Of a stretch of 64,000 nucleotides of DNA, positions 25,936 to 34,155 are shown one piece after another. The notes below the pieces were generated by a model. That model saw nothing but the letters and a program-made list of their open reading frames with translations, did not search any database and had not been told where the DNA came from. The stretch is from Amycolatopsis japonica (GTDB lineage Bacteria; Actinomycetota; Actinomycetes; Mycobacteriales; Pseudonocardiaceae), in assembly GCF_000732925.1 (NCBI RefSeq), contig NZ_CP008953.1, positions 8,425,001 to 8,489,000 of the forward strand, in the 5' to 3' direction. The position numbers and the translations under genes are program-made. How positions within the stretch are numbered: the stretch's first letter is position 1; each line of letters begins with the position of its first letter.

Positions 25936-26916
25936 GTGAGCACGCTCAGTAACAAAAGTACTTCGGGGGCGACGGTGCGGCGCTTGGCCGTGGGAACCGT
26001 CGCCCTGGGAGCCGCGACCCTCGGTTACGCGGTCGGTATCGAAAGGCGCCGGTGGACGCTTCGCACCGCGGAGCTCCCGGTCCTCGCGGCAGGGGCGAAG
26101 CCCTTTACGATCCTCCACATCTCGGATCTGCACATGCTGCCCGGTCACGTGAGCAAACAACGCTGGGTAGCGGCGCTCGACGAACTCGAACCGGACCTCG
26201 TCGTCAACACCGGTGACAACCTGTCACATCATCAGGCCGTCCCGTCCGTGCTGCGCGCGCTCGGCCCCTTGCTCGACCGGCCCGGCGTGTTCATCTTCGG
26301 CAGCAACGACTACTACGCGCCGAAACCGAAGAACCCCGCCCGCTACCTCATGCCGAAGGGCAAGAAGAAGCGGATCCACGGCGAGCACCTGCCGTGGCGC
26401 GACCTCCGCGCGGCGTTCGTCGAGCACGGATGGAACGACCTCACCCACGTCCGGCGCACCATCGAGGTCGCCGACCAGTACGTGTTCACCGCGGGCGTCG
26501 ACGACGCGCACCTTCACCGCGACCGCTACGCCGACATCGCGGGCCCCGTGGACACCGCGGCCGCCGTCCGCATCGGCGTCACACACTCGCCGGAGCCCCG
26601 CGTGCTCGACGAGTTCGCCGGCGACGGTTACGACCTCGTCCTCGCGGGCCACACGCACGGCGGGCAGCTCCGCGTCCCCGGCTACGGCGCGCTCGTCACC
26701 AACTGCGAACTGGACCGCACCCGCGCCCGTGGCGCGTCCCGCTGGGGCGCCCAGATGTGGCTGCACGTCTCCGCCGGACTGGGCACCTCGCCGTACGCTC
26801 CGGCCCGGTTCGCGTGCCCGCCCGAGGCGAGCCTGCTGACCCTCGTCCCACGGGGCACGACCAGCGAGAACCATCGGAAAGCAGCCCCCCGCAAAGCCCG
26901 AAACACCGTCCGCTAA
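25936..26916 (+). CDS. Membrane-anchored metallophosphoesterase (Rv3683-like)
   Basis: The 326-residue protein has one amino-terminal hydrophobic segment (about 16-34), then calcineurin-like metal motifs in order: HISDLHM, NTGDNLS, FGSNDYY and LAGHTHGGQL. The substrate is unknown; homologues include YkuE-like proteins. GTG 25936 is chosen because the preceding residues are Arg/His-rich and look untranslated. It follows ponA2, as in mycobacteria, and ends about 28 bp before the tRNA gene. Confidence 0.87.
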   Translation: MSTLSNKSTSGATVRRLAVGTVALGAATLGYAVGIERRRWTLRTAELPVLAAGAKPFTILHISDLHMLPGHVSKQRWVAALDELEPDLVVNTGDNLSHHQAVPSVLRALGPLLDRPGVFIFGSNDYYAPKPKNPARYLMPKGKKKRIHGEHLPWRDLRAAFVEHGWNDLTHVRRTIEVADQYVFTAGVDDAHLHRDRYADIAGPVDTAAAVRIGVTHSPEPRVLDEFAGDGYDLVLAGHTHGGQLRVPGYGALVTNCELDRTRARGASRWGAQMWLHVSAGLGTSPYAPARFACPPEASLLTLVPRGTTSENHRKAAPRKARNTVR

Positions 26917-26944
26917 ACTTCTCCTCGACCCGCTAAGAAGTATC

Positions 26945-27018
26945 CGGGGTGTGGCGCAGCTTGGTAGCGTGCCTCGTTCGGGTCGAGGAGGTCGTGGGTT
27001 CGAATCCCGCCACCCCGA
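26945..27018 (+). tRNA. tRNA-Pro (anticodon CGG)
   Basis: The 74-nt sequence folds as a cloverleaf. The acceptor CGGGGTG pairs with CACCCCG and the discriminator is A. The D arm contains GCGCAGCTTGGTAGCGT, the anticodon stem CCTCG/CGAGG closes the loop TTCGGGT, and the T arm is GTGGG-TTCGAAT-CCCGC. The anticodon is CGG, reading CCG. The 3' CCA is not encoded. The terminator follows at once. Confidence 0.95.
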
Positions 27019-27027
27019 CGTTGGATC

Positions 27028-27065
27028 GAAAGAGCCTTGCTCGCTTTGGCGAGCAAGGCTCTTTC
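27028..27065 (+). terminator. Terminator hairpin of tRNA-Pro
   Basis: A perfect 17-bp stem (27028-27044 with 27049-27065) around TTTG begins 10 nt after the tRNA end. It has the size and position of a factor-independent terminator, without a long U-tract. Confidence 0.8.
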
Positions 27066-27113
27066 GCGTTGCAGCCCCTTAACACGCGGCCGGAGCCGGA
27101 GGCCCAAGTCACG

Positions 27114-27145
27114 CGCCCCCGGGCAGCCCCCTCCACTCCCAGGGG
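27114..27145. repeat. Direct repeat copy 1 (about 32 bp)
   Basis: A GC-rich unit beginning CGCCCCCGGGCAGCCCC and ending CCACTCCCAGGGG recurs at 27711-27741 with one substitution and one missing C. The two copies flank a gene-free 600-bp segment next to tRNA-Pro. Confidence 0.8.
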
Positions 27146-27155
27146 CAATGCCACT

Positions 27156-27179
27156 TACTTAAGCGATATTGCTTAAGTA
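27156..27179. promoter_or_regulatory. AT-rich operator-like palindrome
   Basis: TACTTAAGC (27156-27164) and GCTTAAGTA (27171-27179) flank GATATT. It resembles an ArsR/MarR-type operator. Immediately downstream GGAGG precedes a TTG codon that opens only eleven codons, so any controlled gene appears to have been lost. Confidence 0.45.
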
Positions 27180-27240
27180 TCTGCGGAGGACAGTTGCTCG
27201 GTGGAATTGTCCGATTGCCGACCGTTTGACGCTGCTCAGG

Positions 27241-27275
27241 AGTACGCGAAGGCTCCCTTCACTGCGCTAGACGCC
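27241..27275. repeat. Solitary family A arm, left
   Basis: AGTACGCGAAGGCTCCCTTC and the following ACTGCGCTAG match the left arm of the family A hairpin at 11936. The partner arm is not adjacent; a matching inverted arm lies about 330 bp away at 27602-27638. Confidence 0.75.
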
Positions 27276-27419
27276 AGGGGTCTCGGCGAAGTCGCATAAA
27301 CGCAGGTCAAGCGCTTGATAGCCCTGGTCGACGGGAGTCGAACGGGCTCCAACCGTCCACTGTGGTCACTTCTCGGCGACCGAATGTCCTATTCATGGCG
27401 AGATGGGCGATTACACCGA

Positions 27420-27471
27420 GGGGTCGTGAGTGGTAAAGGTCGTTCTAACCCGAATCGCCACTCACGACCCC
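27420..27471. repeat. Inverted repeat, 14-bp arms
   Basis: GGGGTCGTGAGTGG (27420-27433) and CCACTCACGACCCC (27458-27471) form a perfect stem with a 24-nt loop. It lies between the two solitary family A arms. The arms are not obviously self-palindromic. Confidence 0.85.
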
Positions 27472-27601
27472 GTTGCGAAACGCTCAAATCGGGCACGCTC
27501 ACCCTGGAGGGGCCCCTGCGGCCAGTCGAGAAGGAGTCAGGCCACCGTGACGAGTGCCTCCGTTGCCCACTTGACCAGCGAATAGGCGACTTTGCCGGGG
27601 G

Positions 27602-27638
27602 CTAGCGCTCGACGCAATGAAGGGGGCCTTCACGCACT
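27602..27638. repeat. Solitary family A arm, right
   Basis: The segment CAATGAAGGGGGCCTTCACG matches the right arm of family A. It is the inverted counterpart of 27241-27275, with about four mismatches over 26 bp. Confidence 0.75.
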
Positions 27639-27710
27639 TCGGCTGTTCGATCGCGGGGGTCGACACCTCACCTGCTACCTGCGCAAACGTGACTCGCTCG
27701 CAACACGCGA

Positions 27711-27741
27711 CGCCCCGGGCAGCCCCCGCCACTCCCAGGGG
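27711..27741. repeat. Direct repeat copy 2 (about 31 bp)
   Basis: This is the second copy of the GC-rich unit at 27114-27145, in the same orientation and 597 bp downstream. Confidence 0.8.
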
Positions 27742-27869
27742 GGCGACCCCGGCTCCAGCGTATCGCCGAGGGGCGGCGGGACCGGGCGAAAACGGGGCCG
27801 GCGGGGTCAGTAGTCCACAACGGCGGGTGGCTGTGGACAACTGAGGGGCCGCCGAAGGCCGAGGGGTTC

Positions 27870-27914
27870 CCAATGGCTCATTGGAGACGCTGAGTGTCTC
27901 CAATGAGCCATTGG
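27870..27914. repeat. Nested-palindrome intergenic hairpin (family E)
   Basis: The perfect 19-bp arms (27870-27888 and 27896-27914) surround a 7-nt loop. Each arm is itself a hairpin, CCAATG-GCT-CATTGG. It lies downstream of the methyltransferase gene, which reads toward it. Confidence 0.92.
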
Positions 27915-27935
27915 TCGCCAGAGCCGAGAGAGTGC

Positions 27936-28625
27936 TCAGCGGGTCGCCAGCAACTCGGTCCAGCACTGCGCGAAATCCCCGTCCCCCGAGCGCGCCCACG
28001 ACCAGGCCGAGCGGGCGGCCGAGGCGAGCTGGTCGCGGTCCGGGGTCGTCGCGGTTTCCAGCGCCGTCACCAGCCGCGCCTCCACGGACGTCGCCAGGGC
28101 GCGGTAAGTCGTGTCCGTGCGGTAGCGGGTTTTCGTTCGTACGTCGGTGAAACCGGCGGCTGCGACCGCCGAGGGAAGCGAACGTCCGGCGAACGGGTCA
28201 CCGCCCGCGCGGCGCCACAGCAGATAGTGGCCGCGGAGGGCGGCGTCGACATTCGCCGTCTTCGGTCGCAACCGCGCCCGGCTCCAGTCCGATGTGGACA
28301 GTGCGAGGGTGCCGCCCGGTTTGAGGACGCGACGGAACTCCGCGAGCGCGGCACCCGGCTCCCTCAGGTATTCGAAGACGGCGTGCGCGAAGAGCACGTC
28401 CACCGAATCCTCGGCGAACGGCAACGCGCACGCCTCCGCCACCAAGAAGTCCACTGTGGACTTTCTGTGCCCGTTGCCGATACCGAGGGTGATCGAACCC
28501 GGCCCGCAGCCGACGTCGACGCACCCCATCCCCGGCCCGAACAGCGGTTGCGCGAACACGGCCCGTTCGACCGCCTGACGCGCGGACCGCGCGCGTGGCG
28601 CGTTTCCCTCCAGCACCCCGCACAC
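27936..28625 (-). CDS. SAM-dependent methyltransferase with shortened core
   Basis: The 229-residue class I methyltransferase fold shows motif I CVDVGCGPGSITLG, motif IV-like LPFAEDSVDVLFAHAVFEYL, and VLKPGGTLALSTSDW. The segment that should carry motif II, with the acidic residue for the SAM ribose, is nearly missing: only about a dozen residues separate motif I from STVDFLVAEACALPF. Either the fold is minimal or an internal deletion has occurred, so activity is uncertain. It is divergent from the S9 peptidase gene. Confidence 0.75.
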   Translation of the reverse strand: MCGVLEGNAPRARSARQAVERAVFAQPLFGPGMGCVDVGCGPGSITLGIGNGHRKSTVDFLVAEACALPFAEDSVDVLFAHAVFEYLREPGAALAEFRRVLKPGGTLALSTSDWSRARLRPKTANVDAALRGHYLLWRRAGGDPFAGRSLPSAVAAAGFTDVRTKTRYRTDTTYRALATSVEARLVTALETATTPDRDQLASAARSAWSWARSGDGDFAQCWTELLATR

Positions 28626-28655
28626 AGTACGGCTCCGGGGTGGCAGGATCGAGGG

Positions 28656-30500
28656 GTGAGCACGCAGTCAGGCATTGAATATCCGTCCGCGGCGGTCCCG
28701 GACCGCCTGTTCGACGACGCCGAAGCCGAGACGAGGTGGCGGGCCCGCTTCCACGCGCCGCGGATCTCGGTCCCCGAGTGGGCCATCGACGCCCCGGACG
28801 CGAACGTCTACGTCTCCAACGCCAGCGGCGTCTGGGAGGTCTATTCCTGGGACCGGTCGACCGGCGAGCACCGCCGCGTCACCGACCGGCCGAACGGCAC
28901 CATGCACGCCACCCCGTCCCCCGACGGCCGCTGGATCTGGTGGTTCAACGACACCGACGGCGACGAATTCGGTTCCTGGGTCCGCGAACCGTTCGCACCG
29001 GGTGCCGCCGCCGAGCGCGCGGTGCCGGACGTCCACGACGGCTACCCCGCCGGGCTCGAGATCGGCACACGGGTGATCGCCGTCGGCGTCTCGACCGACG
29101 ACGGCAGCGAACTCTTCGCCCATATCGACGGCGAAACCACCTCCTTCTACAAGCACGAGGACGACGCCGGGATCGCCTCGCTGTCCCGCGACGAGTCGCT
29201 GCTCGCGATCTCCCACTCCGAACACGGTGATTCGCGCCACCCCGCGCTGCGTGTCCTGTCGACCGACGGCTTCACGACGATCGCCGACAAATGGGACGGC
29301 GAGGGCAAAGGCCTCGGCGCGCTCGAGTACTCGCCGGTCGCCGGCGATCAGCGGTTGCTGGTGCTGCACGAGCGGCGCGGCCGCGAAGAGCTCCTGATCT
29401 GGGACACCGCCGCGGACACCGAGCAGGAGATCGAGCTGGATCTGCCCGGCGAGGTGGTCGCGGGCTGGTACCCCGACGCGCGGGCGCTGCTCGTCGTCCA
29501 CTTCCACCAGGGCCGCAGTTCCCTGCACCGGTACGACCTCGCGACCGGCGAACTGTCCTCTTTGGACACGCCGCCCGGCCGCATCGGCGGCGCGGGCGTG
29601 CGGCCCGACGGAACGGTCGAGTACTCGTGGTCCAGTGCCGCGCAGCCGACGGCGGTGCGCGCGCGGACGGCGGGCGGGGAAGACTCGGTGCTCCTCGAAC
29701 CGCCGGGTGAGCGTGCCCCGGAGTCCGCCCCGGTCACCGACGCGTTCGTCGACGGGATCGGCGGGCAGATCCACGCACTGGTCTCGCGGCCGGCCGACGC
29801 GCCGGAAGGCCCGCTCCCGACGGTCTTCTCGTTGCACGGTGGGCCGCATTCGGCCGACGAGGACCGCTTCTCCGCGTACCGCGCCGTCTGGCTCGACGCC
29901 GGTTTCGCCGTCGTCGAGGTCAACTACCGCGGCTCGACCGGGTACGGCTCGGCCTGGCGCGACGCCATCGAAGGCCGCCCTGGCCTGACCGAACTCGAAG
30001 ACGTCGCCGCCGTGCACGACTGGGCAGTCCAAAGTGGACTCTCAGACCCCGCGAAGTGCGTGGTGAACGGCGCTTCGTGGGGTGGCTACCTGAGCCTGCT
30101 GGCGCTGGGCACCCAGCCCGCGCGCTGGGCGGCGGGGATCGCCGGGGTGCCGGTGGCGGATTACGTCGCCGCGTACGAGGACGAGATGGAGCAGCTCCGG
30201 TCGTTCGACCGGGCGTTGTTCGGCGGTTCGCCGGAGACGGTGCCGGCGGTGTACCGGGAATGCTCGCCGATCACCTACGTCGAGGCCGTGACGGCGCCGG
30301 TGCTGGTGCTCGCCGGGGACAACGACCCGCGCTGCCCGATCAGGCAGGTCGAGAACTACCTCGACAGGCTCGCGAAGCGCGAGATCCCGTTCGAGTTCTA
30401 CCGGTTCGACGCGGGCCACGGTTCGCTGGTGATCGCCGAGACGATCAAGCAGACCGCGATCGAGGTGTTCTTCGCGCTGCGGGCGGTCGGGCTTCGCTGA
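28656..30500 (+). CDS. S9-family prolyl oligopeptidase-like peptidase
   Basis: The 614-residue protein has an amino-terminal beta-propeller (WD/PD40-like repeats such as HATPSPDGRWIWWFNDTDGD) and a carboxy-terminal alpha/beta-hydrolase domain. The triad is Ser474 in NGASWGGYLS, Asp557 in GDNDPRCP and His588 in DAGHGS. VFSLHGGPHS provides the oxyanion loop. It probably cleaves short peptides in the cytoplasm, as no signal peptide is seen. The start is GTG 28656 after GAGGG. Confidence 0.92.
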   Translation: MSTQSGIEYPSAAVPDRLFDDAEAETRWRARFHAPRISVPEWAIDAPDANVYVSNASGVWEVYSWDRSTGEHRRVTDRPNGTMHATPSPDGRWIWWFNDTDGDEFGSWVREPFAPGAAAERAVPDVHDGYPAGLEIGTRVIAVGVSTDDGSELFAHIDGETTSFYKHEDDAGIASLSRDESLLAISHSEHGDSRHPALRVLSTDGFTTIADKWDGEGKGLGALEYSPVAGDQRLLVLHERRGREELLIWDTAADTEQEIELDLPGEVVAGWYPDARALLVVHFHQGRSSLHRYDLATGELSSLDTPPGRIGGAGVRPDGTVEYSWSSAAQPTAVRARTAGGEDSVLLEPPGERAPESAPVTDAFVDGIGGQIHALVSRPADAPEGPLPTVFSLHGGPHSADEDRFSAYRAVWLDAGFAVVEVNYRGSTGYGSAWRDAIEGRPGLTELEDVAAVHDWAVQSGLSDPAKCVVNGASWGGYLSLLALGTQPARWAAGIAGVPVADYVAAYEDEMEQLRSFDRALFGGSPETVPAVYRECSPITYVEAVTAPVLVLAGDNDPRCPIRQVENYLDRLAKREIPFEFYRFDAGHGSLVIAETIKQTAIEVFFALRAVGLR

Positions 30501-30513
30501 CCCCGGCCAACGG

Positions 30514-30699
30514 TCAGCGCTCGGAGAAGAGAGTCCCGCCGGACGCCCAGTGTTCGGCGGGAATCTCGTTGATGGTCACCCACACACCTTCGGGGTTTCC
30601 GCCGCAGGTGCGGACGAAGGCGTCGGTCACCTCGCGCACGAGGGCCTGCTTCTGCTCGGCCGTGCGGCCGGGGAACATCGAAACACTGATCATCGGCAT
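30514..30699 (-). CDS. 4-oxalocrotonate tautomerase-like protein
   Basis: This 61-residue tautomerase-fold protein begins MPMISVSMFPGRT. Removal of Met exposes Pro1, the catalytic base of the family. The pattern AEQKQALVREVTDAFVRTCG is the usual helix 1. The substrate is unknown. It converges on the S9 peptidase gene. The 30700-30874 interval shows no gene. Confidence 0.88.
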   Translation of the reverse strand: MPMISVSMFPGRTAEQKQALVREVTDAFVRTCGGNPEGVWVTINEIPAEHWASGGTLFSER

Positions 30700-30874
30700 G
30701 GCCGGAACTCTAGTGTTCTGCGTCGGGAATACGGTGCGTATCTCGGTGGATCCAGGTTTCCGTCGGCAAGGCGCCGGTTCGTCCTCGTACCGGGTTGTAC
30801 TCGGACGGACCGGCGACGCGGCCGACGGGAAGCTGGGCCGCCGAGATGCGTGCCGGATTCCCTGCGCTGGACAC

Positions 30875-31501
30875 TTAAAGCCCGCGGTCGTGTTTCCGCA
30901 GACGGTCGACGGCGTAGGCGTCGCCTTCGAAGGTGATCCGGGCGGCGTCGCGGCCGAAGACGAACAGCAGCAGTTCGATCGGCGCGCCGATCACGGTCAC
31001 CGTGTCCGGGCCTTCCTTCACCCGCGCTTCGCGGCCTTCGGGGGTCTTCAGGATCACGCCGACCGGTGATTTCCGCAGGTTCAGCTTCGAGGCCTGCTTC
31101 GCGGACTTCCAGGCCGCCGCGTCCCGCGCGGAGTCCGCGGGACGCGGTTCCCAGCCGGGCTGTCCCCGGCGGACGTCCTCGTGGTGGATCAGGAACTCCG
31201 CGCTGTTCGTCAGCTCGTCGAGCGCGCCGATCGACGTCGGCCAGTACCAGGCGGGACCGGACCGGACCTTGCCGACGACCTCGGACCACGGCCGGGCGGC
31301 GTAGGAGTCCTGCACTCGCTGCGTGTACGAAGCGAGCGCGGGCACCAGGATGCCGGGCGCCGCGTCGGGCCGCCGCTCGCGGACCAGCAGATGCGCCGCG
31401 AGATCCCGCGTCTTCCAGCCCGTGCACAGGGTCGGCGCGTCCGGGCCGACCTCTTCGAAAAGCTCGCTCAACGCACGACGTTCGTCTCCGGCGACTCCCA
31501 T
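30875..31501 (-). CDS. TIGR03085-type mycothiol-dependent/metal-binding protein
   Basis: The 208-residue protein has the DinB/maleylpyruvate-isomerase-like amino helix bundle, with APTLCTGWKTRDLAAHLLVR and SAEFLIHHEDVRRGQPGW supplying metal-binding His residues. The pattern matches the TIGR03085 family of actinobacteria. A mycothiol-related transferase role is assumed by family kinship, and the substrate is not known. It appears monocistronic. Confidence 0.85.
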   Translation of the reverse strand: MGVAGDERRALSELFEEVGPDAPTLCTGWKTRDLAAHLLVRERRPDAAPGILVPALASYTQRVQDSYAARPWSEVVGKVRSGPAWYWPTSIGALDELTNSAEFLIHHEDVRRGQPGWEPRPADSARDAAAWKSAKQASKLNLRKSPVGVILKTPEGREARVKEGPDTVTVIGAPIELLLFVFGRDAARITFEGDAYAVDRLRKHDRGL

Positions 31502-31561
31502 ACCCCGACGTTACGCGCCGGTAGGGCCCGGGGAAATCCGGCGTGACGCAGGGCACCCGGC

Positions 31562-32935
31562 TCAGTGATGGAACGCGGTCCGCCGTCGCGGGCCGTGATC
31601 GAGCTCGGGCAGCAGACGGCGGAGATCGGCGAGCAGCAGCTCGGCGAGGTCGTGGGTGAAACCGTTGCGCACCACGATCCTCAGCACCGCGAGGTCGGTC
31701 CGGTTCTCCGGGAACGTGTACGCCGGGACGAGCCAGCCACGCTCGCGAAGCCGCCGTGACACGTCGAAGACGTCGAAACCCTCGACGTCCGGCTTCGTCG
31801 TGAAGGCGAACACGGGCAGCTGATCGCCGCGGGTCAGCAGCCGGAACGGGCCCAGCTCGGCGATCCCGTCCGCCAGCTGGGTCGCGACGTCACGCGAAGC
31901 CTGTTGCACCGCACGGAAACCTTCGCGGCCGAGCCGGACGAACGTGTAGTACTGCGCGGCCACCTCGGCGCCGGGACGGGAGAAGTTCAGCGCGAAAGTC
32001 GGCATGTCGCCACCGAGGTAGTTGACGTTGAAGACGAGCTCCTCCGGCAACGCGTCCTTGTCACGCCACAGCACCCAGCCGACGCCGGGGTAGACGAGCC
32101 CGTACTTGTGCCCGGAGGTGTTGATCGACGCGACCCTCGGCAGGCGGAAGTCCCAGCTCAGCTCAGGATCGAGGAAGGGCGCGATCATCGCGCCCGAAGC
32201 GCCGTCGACGTGCACGGGGATGTCCCAGCCGGAGCGTTCCGCCAGGCCGTCGAGCGCGGCGGCGATCTCGGCGACCGGCTCGTAGCTGCCGTCGAAAGTG
32301 GACCCGAGGATCGCGACGACGCCGATCGTGTTCTCGTCGCAGCGGGCGATCGCCTCGTCGGCGGTGAGGTGGAAGCGGTCGCCGTCCATCGGCACCAGCC
32401 GCGGCTCGACCTCCCAGTACTCGCAGAACTTCTCCCAGCAGACCTGGACGTTCGCGCCCATCACCAGATTCGGCTTCCCGGTGCGGCCCAGCTTCGACCA
32501 GCGGCGTTTCAACGCCATGCCGGCGAGCATGCAGGCTTCCGACGAGCCGGTGGTGGAGCAGCCCATGATCGCGGTGGGATCGGGCGCGTGCCACAGATCG
32601 GCGAGGATGTTCACGCAGCGCCGCTCGAGTTCCGCGGTCTGCGGGTACTCGTCCTTGTCGATCATGTTCTTGTCGACGCATTCGGCCATCAGCTCGCGGG
32701 CCTGCGGCTCCATCCACGTGGTGACGAACGTGGCGAGATTGAGCCGGGCGTTGCCGTCGAGCATCAGCTCGTCGCGCACCAGCTGGAGCGCGGTGTCGGG
32801 CGGGAGCGGGTCTTCGGCGAGGCTGTCGTGCGGGAGACGGATGTTCGCGGCGAGCGCGGGATACGCGCCGGCGTACAGCGGGTTGGCCCCGGTCTTGCGG
32901 TCCGGATCGGACGCGGTCCCCTTGTGCAGCACCAT
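31562..32935 (-). CDS. gadB: Glutamate decarboxylase
   Basis: This 457-residue PLP enzyme converts glutamate to GABA with consumption of a proton. The PLP lysine lies in INTSGHKYGLVYPG, with VHVDGASGAMIAPF (Asp for the PLP ring nitrogen) and MGCSTTGSSEACML upstream. ATG 32935 gives the normal amino terminus; the open frame beyond runs into the family B hairpin at 32989. It is monocistronic, in a stress-gene neighbourhood with dps and ohr. Confidence 0.94.
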   Translation of the reverse strand: MVLHKGTASDPDRKTGANPLYAGAYPALAANIRLPHDSLAEDPLPPDTALQLVRDELMLDGNARLNLATFVTTWMEPQARELMAECVDKNMIDKDEYPQTAELERRCVNILADLWHAPDPTAIMGCSTTGSSEACMLAGMALKRRWSKLGRTGKPNLVMGANVQVCWEKFCEYWEVEPRLVPMDGDRFHLTADEAIARCDENTIGVVAILGSTFDGSYEPVAEIAAALDGLAERSGWDIPVHVDGASGAMIAPFLDPELSWDFRLPRVASINTSGHKYGLVYPGVGWVLWRDKDALPEELVFNVNYLGGDMPTFALNFSRPGAEVAAQYYTFVRLGREGFRAVQQASRDVATQLADGIAELGPFRLLTRGDQLPVFAFTTKPDVEGFDVFDVSRRLRERGWLVPAYTFPENRTDLAVLRIVVRNGFTHDLAELLLADLRRLLPELDHGPRRRTAFHH

Positions 32936-32988
32936 GAGTCGAACGTAGCCCGGCGCACGGCCGGTGGCACCTCGATCGCCCGGGGCGT

Positions 32989-33041
32989 GCAATGAAAGGT
33001 CCTTTCCTCGCAAATTTTGCGAGGAAAGGACCTTTCATTGC
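32989..33041. repeat. Nested-palindrome intergenic hairpin (family B)
   Basis: This is a perfect palindrome with 26-bp arms around one T. It differs from the 14854 copy by paired changes such as CTTG to CTCG on both arms. It lies 53 bp upstream of gadB and 18 bp after the dps stop. Confidence 0.93.
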
Positions 33042-33059
33042 ATTCGGGACCGGAGGGGG

Positions 33060-33536
33060 TCAGGCCTGCTGCGCCTGCCACATCCAGTGCGCCTTTTCGA
33101 GCTCCTGGGTGATCGCGATGATGAGGTCCTGGGTGACCAGGTCGCTCTTGTCGGTCTCGTCGATGCGCTTGCGCAACCGCTCGATCAGCGCCGCGAGGAT
33201 GCCGACGATCGCGGCGACCGTGGACTCGACGGACTGCCAGTTGTCGGGGTAGTCCGGCAGGCCGGAGCTCTCCACGACGGCCTTCGCCTGGCCGTTCGGC
33301 GAGACACCGATGGCGTTGGCGCGCTCGGCGACCTCGTCGACGTACTGGCGCGCGGTGTCGACCAGCTCGTCGAGCTGGAGGTGCACGCTGCGGAAGTTCG
33401 CGCCGACGACGTTCCAGTGGGCCTGCTTCGCGATCAGCGACAGGTCCACCAGATCGACCAGCGTGGCCTGCAAGGCGTTACCGGTGATCTCCTTGTCGGC
33501 TTCGCTCAACGGACTCTGGATCGGAGACTTGCCCAT
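33060..33536 (-). CDS. dps: Dps family DNA-binding ferritin-like protein
   Basis: This 158-residue mini-ferritin has ferroxidase ligands from two subunits: AKQAHWNVVG (His) and FRSVHLQLDELVDTARQYVD (His, Asp, Asp). Dps proteins oxidise Fe2+ with peroxide and protect DNA. Helical length and the four-helix pattern are normal. It lies next to ohr on the same strand, 58 bp downstream of it in transcription order, so the pair may be co-induced by peroxide. Confidence 0.93.
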   Translation of the reverse strand: MGKSPIQSPLSEADKEITGNALQATLVDLVDLSLIAKQAHWNVVGANFRSVHLQLDELVDTARQYVDEVAERANAIGVSPNGQAKAVVESSGLPDYPDNWQSVESTVAAIVGILAALIERLRKRIDETDKSDLVTQDLIIAITQELEKAHWMWQAQQA

Positions 33537-33594
33537 TTTTCGGTCTTCCTTTCAGAAATCAGTCGGTTCGGGAATGGACCTGCCGCGGACGGGA

Positions 33595-34017
<423 letters not shown>

Positions 34018-34155
34018 TCTTCGCCTACCTTCTGGTCTCAAGACACGCCCCGTTGAGCGTCTCTTCGGTGTCAACGTCCCGCAACCGCGAAACCTTGCCA
34101 CCCCATGGCAGGCATCACGTCCGGGAATTACCCGGACGACGACCGGAGCAAACGA

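Larger units (their letters stand above)
27066..27935. other. Gene-poor, repeat-rich region
   Basis: No credible gene was found in this stretch of about 870 bp; the open frames here are short and lack family features. It holds the direct repeat pair (27114 and 27711), the AT-rich palindrome (27156), two solitary family A arms (27241 and 27602), a 14-bp hairpin (27420) and a family E hairpin (27870). The tRNA-Pro gene lies at its left edge, which makes a decayed insertion plausible. Confidence 0.6.

Noticed and set aside
32992..33252. Short ORFs beginning MKGPFLANFARKGPF at hairpin elements (also near 14880, 44400, 57062 and 63200)
   Set aside because: They are translations of the palindromic repeats themselves and appear on both strands. 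Nothing else supports translation, and they can extend true genes falsely in automatic annotation.
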